Assembly: GCA_002313795.1 (NCBI GenBank)
Contig: DCCL01000087.1
Location: forward strand, 5,549 to 12,770
DNA length: 7,222 nucleotides
Origin: Faecalibacterium prausnitzii
Lineage (GTDB): Bacteria > Bacillota > Clostridia > Oscillospirales > Ruminococcaceae
Direction: 5' to 3'
The notes under the pieces are model-generated. The model ran no database searches. It was not told where the DNA came from and saw only the letters and a program-made list of their open reading frames with translations. Of this stretch, positions 1 to 5,536 are shown in pieces. Made by a program: the position numbers and the translations under genes. Numbering within the stretch: the first letter of the stretch is position 1; every line of letters begins with the position of its first letter.

Positions 1-23
1 CACCCCGCCCTGAAACGAACTTT

Positions 24-45
24 CTGCGCAGAGTATAACGCGCAG
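24..45. promoter_or_regulatory. Inverted repeat centred on the leftward -10 box (candidate operator)
   Basis: CTGCGC (24-29) and GCGCAG (40-45) form a perfect 6-bp inverted repeat with a 10-bp gap. Its centre (34.5) coincides with the centre of the leftward -10 hexamer at 32-37. A protein bound here would cover the -10 region and repress the leftward gene. The left arm lies inside a perfect 8-bp palindrome, CTGCGCAG (24-31). The binding protein is unknown, so calling it an operator is inference. Confidence 0.45.
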
Positions 46-60
46 TGGCCTGCTTGTCAA
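32..60 (-). promoter_or_regulatory. Strong leftward promoter for a gene outside the window
   Basis: On the minus strand a perfect -35 box TTGACA (60-55) is followed by a 17-base spacer and a TATACT -10 box (37-32). Transcription would start near position 25 and leave the window to the left, so its gene is not visible. The two hexamers match the sigma-70/SigA consensus in 11 of 12 positions with ideal spacing. It is divergent from the promoter of the mechanosensitive channel gene, with about 40 bp between the two -35 elements. Confidence 0.75.
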
Positions 61-98
61 GCACTATTTTCTCCGGGCTGAATCAGAGCATTTTTTGT

Positions 99-127
99 TT
101 GCAGCAGGGACAGGGATGTGATATACT
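99..127 (+). promoter_or_regulatory. Promoter of the MscS-family gene, extended -10
   Basis: A -35-like TTGCAG (99-104), a 17-base spacer and TATACT (122-127) preceded by TG one base upstream (119-120) make an extended -10 promoter. The predicted start near 134 gives a leader of about 43 bases. The leader is very AT-rich, and AAAAATAT (129-136) and ATATTTTT (148-155) could pair across 11 bases just before the ribosome binding site. Confidence 0.6.
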
Positions 128-176
128 AAAAAATATTGTAATTTATTATATTTTTGTCAGGAAGGGACTTATTTCT

Positions 177-1265
177 ATGATATTCAACATCAATGGCCTC
201 AGCTTCGACATCGCCCATGTGATGCTGGAAGGCTGGCCTGCCTTTGCAGCCCGGTGCCTCTGCGCGCTGGCCCTGCTGCTTCTGGCCTGGCTGATCAGCG
301 GCTGGCTGCAGCGCAAGGGGTTTCCCCGCCTGCTGGAGCGCCGCTGGCACTTTGCCTGCACCAGCATCCTGCTGCGCAGCTTTGCCCGGCCGGTCTCCCA
401 GATTGCATGGTACAGCGGCATCTATCTGGCCCTGCGCAGCCTGCCCTGGGCCATCTCCGGCCTGCCCTCGCTGATGCTCAAAATCTACCATATCGCACTC
501 ATCTTCCTCATCGGCACCGGCTTTTACCACGCATCCAGCGTTGCAGCCCTGCTGCTCTCCTCCTGCAGTGAGGAGGTCCGCACCAACCGCACCCTGCTGA
601 CCCTGCTGGATAAGGTCTACAAAGTGGCCATCATAGTCTTCTGCGGTGCCACCATTGCACAGGAGAGCGGCCTGCCGGTGGGCAGCGTCGTTGCCAGTGC
701 GGGACTCGTCGGCCTAACCATTTCTCTGGCCGCACAGGACATGGCCAAGAACTTCTTCAGCGGCGTGGTCATCCTGCTGGACAAGCCCTTCTCCATCGGT
801 GACTGGATCACGGTGGGCGATGTGGAAGGTGAAGTCATCGACATCAACTTCCGCTCCACCAAGGTGCGGGCGCTGGACAACTCCACCTACATCCTCACCA
901 ACAGCACCGTCAGCAGCGCCACCATCAACAACGCTACCCTGCGGAACAAGCGGCTCTACCGCTTCACGCTGGGCGTCACCTACGATACCACCCGTCCCCA
1001 GCTGGAAAAACTGATGGCCGACATCACCACCATGCTCAAGGCCAGCCCCCACACCTACGAGGACACCGCTTTTGTCCGACTGACCGATTTCGGCGATTCC
1101 AGCATCAACCTGATGGTCTCCGCCTATCTCCGCACCCCCGACCTCGGCACCTTCCTGCGGATGCAGAACGACCTGAACCTCTCCCTCATGGATGTGATGA
1201 AGGCAGACGGCGTGGACTTTGCATTTCCCTCCACCACCGTCTATCTCGCCAAAGAAAACAGCTGA
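177..1265 (+). CDS. MscS-family small-conductance mechanosensitive channel
   Basis: This is a 362-residue membrane protein that should open under membrane tension and release ions and osmolytes during osmotic downshock. Hydrophobic segments lie near residues 24-43, 74-90, 101-128 and 148-165. The conserved MscS pore helix and its exit follow at about 167-210: a Gly/Ala-rich stretch ASAGLVGLTISLAAQD, then FFSGVVILLDKPFSIGDW. A beta domain (about 205-260) and a mixed C-terminal domain follow, as in the family. E. coli MscS has 286 residues and three membrane helices, so the extra N-terminal helices make this resemble the longer YnaI/YbdG-like members. I chose ATG 177 because AGGAAGGG (159-166) sits 10 bases upstream. 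The open frame runs back to an ATG at 45, but that start lies upstream of the predicted transcription start and has no comparable site. The gene is alone on its strand and ends at a strong hairpin terminator. Confidence 0.93.
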   Translation: MIFNINGLSFDIAHVMLEGWPAFAARCLCALALLLLAWLISGWLQRKGFPRLLERRWHFACTSILLRSFARPVSQIAWYSGIYLALRSLPWAISGLPSLMLKIYHIALIFLIGTGFYHASSVAALLLSSCSEEVRTNRTLLTLLDKVYKVAIIVFCGATIAQESGLPVGSVVASAGLVGLTISLAAQDMAKNFFSGVVILLDKPFSIGDWITVGDVEGEVIDINFRSTKVRALDNSTYILTNSTVSSATINNATLRNKRLYRFTLGVTYDTTRPQLEKLMADITTMLKASPHTYEDTAFVRLTDFGDSSINLMVSAYLRTPDLGTFLRMQNDLNLSLMDVMKADGVDFAFPSTTVYLAKENS

Positions 1266-1272
1266 ACCACAC

Positions 1273-1310
1273 AAAAGCCGATGCAGTTTTTCCACTGCAT
1301 CGGCTTTTTT
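1273..1310 (+). terminator. Rho-independent terminator between convergent genes
   Basis: AAAAGCCGATGCAGT (1273-1287) pairs perfectly over 15 bp with ACTGCATCGGCTTTT (1294-1308), with a six-base loop, and is followed by a run of T to 1310. It ends the MscS-family gene. The stem begins with AAAA, so it also offers a shorter U-tract to transcripts coming from the opposite ZIP gene and probably works in both directions, more strongly on the plus strand. Confidence 0.9.
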
Positions 1311-1320
1311 CGTCAAAAAT

Positions 1321-2082
1321 TCAGAGCGCGATATCCAGCGCCATCATGAGGGCAAAGCCTGCCACCACGCTGATGACGCCGGCCGGTTCGTCCTGTTCCA
1401 CCGCTTCCGGTATCATCTCCTGCGCCGTCACACAGACCATGCACCCGGCGGCGGCGCTCATCAGCCAGGGCAGAGCCGCGCCGACCCAGCCCGCCAACCC
1501 AAGAGCCAGCAATGCTCCCACCGGCTCCACCAGCCCGGAGGCTGCTCCTGCCCAGAAGGCTTTTTCTCTTCCCTGCCCCGCCTGCACCAGCGGCAGGCTC
1601 ACAGCGGCCCCCTCCGGGATATTCTGCAAACCGATGCCAAGAGCCAGTGCCAGCGCGCCGCTGACAGCCTCCGGCTCACCCCGCAGGGCCAGCGCGGCGG
1701 CAAGCCCCACCACCATGCCTTCCGGCAGATTGTGGAGGGTGACAGCCAGCACCACCCGGCCCATCCGGCCGCTGCATCTTTCGTCGGTGTTCACCAGCCG
1801 CCCGGCGGTCTGTTCCAGCCGCAGCAGCCCCACAGCCCCCAGCAGAAGCCCCGCCGCCGGGGCCAGCCAGACCGGGAGACACCCGCTCTCTGCCCGCTCG
1901 ATGGCAGGCAGGAGCAGGCTCCAGACGCTTGCCGCCAGCATGATGCCTGCCGCCATGCCGCAGAGCATCCGCCGGGTGCGGGGCTCATCGGTCTGCCGCA
2001 CCAGAAAAGCCCCGGAGGCCCCCAGCGCTGTACAGAGTGCAGGCAGCAGAAGGATGACCGCTGCCAACAGGTAGATGTTCAC
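1321..2082 (-). CDS. ZIP-family divalent metal transporter
   Basis: This 253-residue, almost wholly hydrophobic protein is a ZIP-type (ZupT/GufA-like) carrier, expected to bring Zn2+ or other divalent metals into the cytoplasm. The family's metal-site helices are clear: HNLPEG at residues 117-122 (TM4) and QNIPEG at 153-158 (TM5), with their conserved His/Asn/Pro/Glu ligands. ASGLVEPVGA (181-190) and EMIPEA (222-227) follow in later helices. The loop between TM3 and TM4 (about 90-108) is short and has little of the His-rich sequence of many eukaryotic ZIPs. The start is GTG (2082-2080), with AAGGGGG (2097-2091) eight bases upstream; nearby ATGs are out of frame. It lies 62 bases downstream of the HIRAN gene on the same strand with no clear terminator between, so cotranscription is possible. 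The metal cannot be read from the sequence. Confidence 0.93.
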   Translation of the reverse strand: MNIYLLAAVILLLPALCTALGASGAFLVRQTDEPRTRRMLCGMAAGIMLAASVWSLLLPAIERAESGCLPVWLAPAAGLLLGAVGLLRLEQTAGRLVNTDERCSGRMGRVVLAVTLHNLPEGMVVGLAAALALRGEPEAVSGALALALGIGLQNIPEGAAVSLPLVQAGQGREKAFWAGAASGLVEPVGALLALGLAGWVGAALPWLMSAAAGCMVCVTAQEMIPEAVEQDEPAGVISVVAGFALMMALDIAL

Positions 2083-2095
2083 ATTGCATTCCCCC

Positions 2096-2120
2096 TTCCC
2101 ACCGGTGTATGCGGCGGGAA
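2096..2120 (-). other. Hairpin just upstream of the ZIP start, touching its ribosome binding site
   Basis: In the minus-strand transcript TTCCCGCCG (2120-2112) can pair with CGGTGGGAA (2104-2096) over 9 bp, including one G-U, around a 7-base loop. The 3' arm includes the first two bases of the transporter's Shine-Dalgarno sequence (2097-2091). It has no U-tract and so is not a terminator. It may insulate or modulate translation of the metal transporter; no metal-responsive element is recognised. Confidence 0.35.
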
Positions 2121-2144
2121 AGCGGAGTGTTCCATTTCTACCTG

Positions 2145-2489
2145 TCAGAAAGCAGGCTCGTCATCGGCGTCATCACACTCCGGCGCCGCTGCCTTCTTTT
2201 CCGTCTTTACCCTGCACACCACCGCTTTGTCAAGCACGTATTTGACCTTTGCCGTGGCGGTGTCGCCAATCTTGTCGTAAAGACGCCCGGCGCTGAGGCA
2301 GTCGCCCAGCACCGTGTGAACGCTGTTGGCCACGTAACCCACAAGCCCCAGGCCGGGCAGCTCCGCCCGAATCGCTTCCCGATCATACGGATTCGTCGGC
2401 TCCTTCACAAGCTTTACCTTCTGCCCGACCTGAAACGGCTCCCTGCCATAGCGAAAATTCAGTCCGGTGATCGTCACATAATACTTCAT
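2145..2489 (-). CDS. Stand-alone HIRAN-domain protein with an acidic Phe-ended tail
   Basis: This 114-residue protein is nearly all HIRAN domain. Residues 3-95 hold the family signature: ITGLNFRYGR near the start, then VKLVKEPTNPYDREAI (25-40) and GLVGYVANS (48-56). HIRAN is a small beta-barrel known from HLTF/Rad5 helicases, where in HLTF it binds 3' ends of single-stranded DNA; bacteria also carry it as a separate protein of unclear role. A basic linker (KTEKK, 95-99) follows, then an acidic tail ending DDADDEPAF, which resembles the SSB C-terminal tip. The start at ATG 2489 is fixed by a strong AAAGGAGG site; the open frame extends 33 codons further upstream but only through the preceding gene. 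The gene begins 10 bases after the acidic-protein gene stops. DNA binding is likely; a repair or replication role is inference. Confidence 0.85.
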   Translation of the reverse strand: MKYYVTITGLNFRYGREPFQVGQKVKLVKEPTNPYDREAIRAELPGLGLVGYVANSVHTVLGDCLSAGRLYDKIGDTATAKVKYVLDKAVVCRVKTEKKAAAPECDDADDEPAF

Positions 2490-2502
2490 GGCTCCTCCTT
2501 TA
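2490..2502 (-). promoter_or_regulatory. Ribosome binding site overlapping the upstream stop codon
   Basis: On the minus strand TAAAGGAGGAGCC runs directly into the HIRAN ATG. The TAA of the acidic-protein gene (2502-2500) supplies the first As of the AAAGGAGG Shine-Dalgarno (2501-2494). A ribosome terminating on the first gene therefore sits on the initiation site of the second, the usual arrangement for translational coupling and linked dosage of two proteins. Confidence 0.75.
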
Positions 2503-2673
2503 AAAATCGTCATCATCCGTGTCACCGGTATCATCGTCGGAAAAATCGTCGTCCAGTGTGCTGTCTGTGTCGGCACCCGTGCTGCCAAAATTCCGCTCGA
2601 AGGCGGTCATGTACTGGGCATAGCCCTCGTCGCCGCTGCCAAAGTAGCCAAAGTCAAAATCAGGGTATTTCAT
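2500..2673 (-). CDS. 57-residue Asp-rich small protein, partner of the HIRAN gene
   Basis: I do not recognise a family. The protein opens MKYPDFDFGYFGSGDEGYA, an aromatic/Gly segment, followed by a short amphipathic stretch YMTAFERNF (about 21-29). It ends in a tail with 13 Asp between residues 35 and 57, finishing TGDTDDDDF. The whole protein has only one Lys and one Arg, so its charge is strongly negative. It has no signal peptide, membrane helix or canonical EF-hand loop. The start at ATG 2673 is preceded by AAGGAGG with a 7-base spacer; the frame extends upstream to 2856, but that part has no ribosome site and crosses a terminator. The tight coupling to the HIRAN gene suggests the two act together. 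Possible roles are a DNA mimic, an SSB-tip mimic or a chaperone-like partner of a DNA-binding protein; all are inference. Confidence 0.75.
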   Translation of the reverse strand: MKYPDFDFGYFGSGDEGYAQYMTAFERNFGSTGADTDSTLDDDFSDDDTGDTDDDDF

Positions 2674-2699
2674 ATCATTTCCTCCTTGCTCTTCCTTCC

Positions 2700-2716
2700 G
2701 GGGAGCCTTTCTCCCC
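2700..2716 (-). other. GC-rich leader hairpin before the acidic-protein gene
   Basis: GGGGAG and CTCCCC (2700-2705 and 2711-2716) form a 6-bp stem with a 5-base loop in the 5' leader, about 10 bases upstream of the AAGGAGG site of the acidic-protein gene. There is no U-tract. It may stabilise the message or expose the ribosome site; nothing more can be said. Confidence 0.3.
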
Positions 2717-2728
2717 TGTCTTGACTCT

Positions 2729-2765
2729 ATTATCCACTTATCAAGTCCAATAAGAAGGACTTCAA
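2729..2765 (-). promoter_or_regulatory. Weak promoter candidates for the acidic protein/HIRAN unit, with an inverted repeat
   Basis: The unit must start in the AT-rich gap after the terminator at 2810-2840. On the minus strand GATAAT (2734-2729) is a 5/6 match to the -10 consensus but has no good -35 box at the right distance. TTGAAG (2765-2760) could be a -35 for the poorer TGATAA (2743-2738). A 6-bp inverted repeat, AAGTCC (2743-2748) and GGACTT (2757-2762) with an 8-bp gap, lies in the same place. A weak promoter with an operator-like repeat fits regulated rather than constitutive expression. Confidence 0.35.
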
Positions 2766-2809
2766 CTCGTTTTTTCCTTATTTTTTCGAAATTTTCTGCC
2801 TGACACGCC

Positions 2810-2840
2810 AAAAAATGGGGACACCTCTTCCGGTGTCCCC
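2810..2840 (-). terminator. Terminator of the Crp/Fnr-family gene
   Basis: On the minus strand GGGGACACC (2840-2832) pairs perfectly over 9 bp with GGTGTCCCC (2825-2817) around a six-base loop. One A and then six T (2815-2810) follow. It begins 25 bases after the regulator's stop codon and separates it from the acidic protein/HIRAN unit. Confidence 0.9.
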
Positions 2841-2864
2841 GTTTTCGTTTCCTCACCTGCTGCT

Positions 2865-3518
2865 TTATTCCGGCAGCTCGTGGAGGGTAAATTCATTCTT
2901 TGTTGTTTCCAAGATTCCCTCGTCCCGCATTTTGCCCAGCTCCTTGGAGAGGGCGCTGCGGTCAAGGTTGAGGTAATCGGCCAGACCCTGCCGGTCAAAG
3001 GGGATCCGGAACGTCCGGCTCCCGGCTTTTGCAGCCTGATTCGAGAGGTAGAGTAGCAGCCTGCCCCGGATGGTCTTGGGGGCTGTACAGAAGATGCGCT
3101 CCGACAGGGCCAGATTCTTGTGAAGGGAGATGTTCAACAGGTTCTGAAGCAGAACAGGCTGCCAGCGGCTCTCCGGGTGGGGCGTATGGATGAGGACATC
3201 CATATTCAGGAACAGCACCTCAGTTTCCTCCGCTGCCGCCACATCCACCATCAGCGGCTCATGACAGAACGCATAGGTCTCCGCGAACACCTGTCCCGCC
3301 GGGACATGGCTCAGGATGCTCCGGTTTCCCCCGAAGTCGATGTTCTCAATGTTCACGCTGCCGGACTCCACGATGCCCACTTCCCGGGTGATGGTCCCGG
3401 CCCTCAGGAGCAGAGTCCCTTTGCTGTATTGTTTGCGCCGTGCCCCTCCGCAGGCGCACATTTCGGCCAGGTCATTTTCTCCGATGCCCCGGAACAGGGG
3501 TGTTTTCGGCTCATTCAT
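2865..3518 (-). CDS. Crp/Fnr-family transcriptional regulator
   Basis: This 217-residue protein has the two-domain Crp/Fnr layout. Residues about 8-115 are a cyclic-nucleotide-binding-type beta-roll, with the Gly turns GTLLLRAG (34-41), ESGSVNIE (51-58) and PAGQVFAE (73-80). A long dimer helix spans about 118-145. A winged helix-turn-helix lies at about 172-215, with recognition region RQGLADYLNLDRSALSKELG (176-195). The cAMP-contact Arg-Ser pair of E. coli CRP is not evident in the phosphate-binding loop. The cysteines (21, 23, 85, 144) do not form the N-terminal Fnr cluster pattern, so the ligand is unknown. ATG 3518 has AAGGAG (3532-3527) eight bases upstream. The gene lies 74 bases after the HD-GYP-type gene on the same strand with no U-tract terminator between, so the two may share a transcript. 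The gap also holds a large inverted repeat that could serve autoregulation. Confidence 0.92.
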   Translation of the reverse strand: MNEPKTPLFRGIGENDLAEMCACGGARRKQYSKGTLLLRAGTITREVGIVESGSVNIENIDFGGNRSILSHVPAGQVFAETYAFCHEPLMVDVAAAEETEVLFLNMDVLIHTPHPESRWQPVLLQNLLNISLHKNLALSERIFCTAPKTIRGRLLLYLSNQAAKAGSRTFRIPFDRQGLADYLNLDRSALSKELGKMRDEGILETTKNEFTLHELPE

Positions 3519-3540
3519 TCGGCAAGCTCCTTAGACGCCG

Positions 3541-3585
3541 TTTTCATAAGCATTGCACACCGTCTGAACAGTCTGCTTACGAAAA
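3541..3585. repeat. Long interrupted inverted repeat upstream of the Crp/Fnr-family gene
   Basis: TTTTCATAAGCA (3541-3552) and TGCTTACGAAAA (3574-3585) are inverted copies matching in 11 of 12 positions, separated by 21 bp, so the arm centres lie 33 bp apart, close to three helical turns. A smaller imperfect palindrome, GTCTGAACAGTC (3562-3573), sits in the gap. Neither strand has a T-run after the second arm, so it is not a standard terminator. It fits a paired operator for the regulator encoded 22 bp away, or an mRNA hairpin between the two genes. Confidence 0.55.
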
Positions 3586-3592
3586 CAACTTC

Positions 3593-5416
3593 TTACTGTT
3601 TCACATGGTAAGCTTCCAGATAGACACTCTGCCGCGCCTCGTTCAGGGTCTCTTTGAGGGTCTTACAGAACTCTTCATCGTCCAGCAGCTCCACCACATA
3701 GGGCGCATAGCGGGTGCCTTTCTGGGCACGGAACTCTTCCAGCAGCGTATCCACCGGCTTTGCCATGGTATAGCAGCGTCCGATGTTGTCGGTGGCCGCA
3801 TCCAGCGAATCCGCCACGGTCAGGGCATCCACGATAGGCTTGATGTCGGCCGGACAGGGCGGATATCCTTTGGGATAGCCGCCGGTGTCATCGTAGAAGC
3901 GGTGATGATAGAGCGCTGCCGGGGCCAGGTCTTTTTTTGCACCCACTTTGCAGAGCAGCTCGTAGCCGAACACCGTGTGCCACTGGATGCAGGTGAATTC
4001 TTCGTCCAGCAGCCGCCGGGAGTTGTTGCTGATATACATGACCACAAGGCTCTTTCCCATGTCATGGTAGATACCGCACTCATAGGCCAGCTCACAGAGT
4101 TCGATGCGGCTGCTGCGGACTTCTTCCACCGTCTTGCAGCCCAGCACTCCGATGAGCTTTTCCGGTGACTTCTTCACCAGCTCCCGGACGAAGATGCGGG
4201 TCAGGCCCGCCACCATCATGGAATGGACATAGGTCGGCTTATGTGCCGCAAGGATATAGTTCAGCAGGCTCCTGCGGGCGGTGCCTGCCTCTGCTTCTGC
4301 CTCCACGATCTCCCGCACGGCCCGGCTGATGATGCGGGGGTGTTCATCCTGCGGCAGCTCTTCCAGATACCGCAGGCTCCGCTCCATGGCCTGTTCGGTG
4401 CGGTACTCCATCGCCTTTTTGTCTTCCGGCGGCATCCGCTCCTTGTAGGCCACCAGATAGGAGATGGCCGTCAGGTTCTGGTTGATGCCCGTGATGCTGT
4501 AATCGTGGATATCCGTGTGGTCGATGACGTTCAGGATCTCTTCCACGACCTCCCGGGCCGTGCCCTTGCCCGCATGGTAACGGGCTGCCTTGTAAAAATA
4601 GCTCACCCGCCAGTTCAGCAGACGTTCCTCTTCGTTTTTGTAGCGCACATGATCGCGGTAGACGAACTCTGCCGATTCCATAAGCTTGGCCGCGATCTCC
4701 GGGTCTTTGTGGTGGCGCAGATAACCCACCAGAGTCATCCGGTCCAGATGCATGGCATACTCGAATTTATCCCAGGGGATCTGGGGGTCAAGGTTCCGGT
4801 AATAGGGATCACAGATGACACTCATGGCCCGGTCAAACACTTTCATATATTCCAGACAGTCCGCACGGGTGCGGCGGGCCATGGACATCCGGCTGTTGCC
4901 GAGGCAGCGGATGATATAGCTTTTTGTGGTCAGGTCAAAGGATTCATATTCCCTGATATACTCTGCGCCCTCCTGAAAACAGGCGCGCACCTGCTTGCCA
5001 AAGGGGTTGATGGCGTAGTCCTCACCCCGAATGTTGAGGTAGTGGAGGGAAACGCCCTTCTCATACAGATGCCGGATGATGGCAGGCTTGTCTTTCCGGA
5101 TACGGGCATTTTCCAGCAGCAGGCTATAGACCTTGTAGGCGATGCCGCAGTCCTCACTGTTGGCATAGGAGAAGAGCTTATCTGCAAAAGCCTGCAGGTC
5201 GGCGATGTTCTCTTCGCTCAGCTCTTCCGGGCGGCGGTGGAACACCAGCTCATTGAGGATGTCGTTATCCTCCTTCATATAGTCAAAGGAGATGACTGCA
5301 TTGTTCTGGATGGCCTTCAGCAATTCCTGTGCCTTCATGCCCGGAGAGAACCGAGGGTGGGAAAGCCCGCGGACAGCCCGGATATTCTCGATATAGCGGT
5401 CAAACCGTAGGTTCAT
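3593..5416 (-). CDS. HD-GYP-type signalling phosphodiesterase with a large helical N-terminal region
   Basis: This is a 607-residue soluble protein. Residues 390-560 carry an HD-GYP-like domain: H398, the HD pair in YHDMGK (451-455), H480, the double His of YHHRFYDDTGGYP (503-515), and DALTVADSLDA (530-540). These match the order of metal-binding residues in HD-GYP enzymes, which hydrolyse c-di-GMP or related cyclic dinucleotides. The usual HHExxDGxGYP has become HHRFYDDTGGYP: the Glu is Arg and a residue is inserted, while the GYP core remains. Residues 1-385 are predominantly charged helices of TPR-like character, with no membrane span and no recognised REC, PAS or GAF domain. The start at ATG 5416 is set by GGGAG five bases upstream; an upstream in-frame ATG at 5449 lacks a site. 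It is driven by a consensus promoter at 5513-5485 and may be cotranscribed with the Crp/Fnr-family gene. Substrate and activity are unproven. Confidence 0.85.
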   Translation of the reverse strand: MNLRFDRYIENIRAVRGLSHPRFSPGMKAQELLKAIQNNAVISFDYMKEDNDILNELVFHRRPEELSEENIADLQAFADKLFSYANSEDCGIAYKVYSLLLENARIRKDKPAIIRHLYEKGVSLHYLNIRGEDYAINPFGKQVRACFQEGAEYIREYESFDLTTKSYIIRCLGNSRMSMARRTRADCLEYMKVFDRAMSVICDPYYRNLDPQIPWDKFEYAMHLDRMTLVGYLRHHKDPEIAAKLMESAEFVYRDHVRYKNEEERLLNWRVSYFYKAARYHAGKGTAREVVEEILNVIDHTDIHDYSITGINQNLTAISYLVAYKERMPPEDKKAMEYRTEQAMERSLRYLEELPQDEHPRIISRAVREIVEAEAEAGTARRSLLNYILAAHKPTYVHSMMVAGLTRIFVRELVKKSPEKLIGVLGCKTVEEVRSSRIELCELAYECGIYHDMGKSLVVMYISNNSRRLLDEEFTCIQWHTVFGYELLCKVGAKKDLAPAALYHHRFYDDTGGYPKGYPPCPADIKPIVDALTVADSLDAATDNIGRCYTMAKPVDTLLEEFRAQKGTRYAPYVVELLDDEEFCKTLKETLNEARQSVYLEAYHVKQ

Positions 5417-5484
5417 CCGTTCTCCCTCTCCCCTGCTTCGTTTCATCATTCCATTTGGGTATACTATCCGGTTTTTGATAATTC

Positions 5485-5513
5485 ATTATAGCTCTTATCG
5501 GAGAAACTGTCAA
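5485..5513 (-). promoter_or_regulatory. Perfect consensus promoter of the HD-GYP-type gene
   Basis: On the minus strand TTGACA (5513-5508), 17 bases and TATAAT (5490-5485) match the sigma-70/SigA consensus in every hexamer position. The start would be near 5478, giving a leader of about 60 bases. Such a promoter suggests strong constitutive transcription unless a repressor acts. Confidence 0.9.
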
Positions 5514-5536
5514 TCTGACCTTCCTGCGCCGGAGGC

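Noticed and set aside
45..176. N-terminal extension of the MscS-family protein from ATG 45
   Set aside because: It would start upstream of the predicted transcription start and run through promoter and AT-rich leader sequence. ATG 177 has a proper ribosome site.
714..1316. 200-codon open frame on the minus strand opposite the MscS-family gene
   Set aside because: It is Gly/Val/His-rich with no recognisable domain, and it starts inside the terminator region. The opposite strand encodes a clear channel protein.
1219..2280. 353-codon open frame on the plus strand
   Set aside because: It crosses the terminator hairpin, then runs antisense to the ZIP gene and part of the HIRAN gene. Its translation is low-complexity Pro/His/Gln/Arg-rich, typical of a shadow frame.
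2109..2753. 214-codon plus-strand frame opposite the HIRAN and acidic-protein genes
   Set aside because: It is Arg/His/Cys-rich without a motif, while the minus strand carries two strong ribosome sites and a recognised HIRAN domain.
2674..2856. 61-codon upstream extension of the acidic protein
   Set aside because: It would begin inside the terminator of the Crp/Fnr-family gene and has no ribosome site, while AAGGAGG lies just before ATG 2673.
3562..3575. Direct repeat GTCTG-N4-GTCTG in the HD-GYP to Crp/Fnr gap
   Set aside because: Five-base repeats are expected by chance, and the two copies are partly explained by the small palindrome there.
4223..5410. 395-codon open frame on the plus strand
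   Set aside because: It lies wholly opposite the HD-GYP-type gene, has no family signature and no ribosome site. Codon bias on the true strand keeps the opposite frame open in GC-rich DNA.
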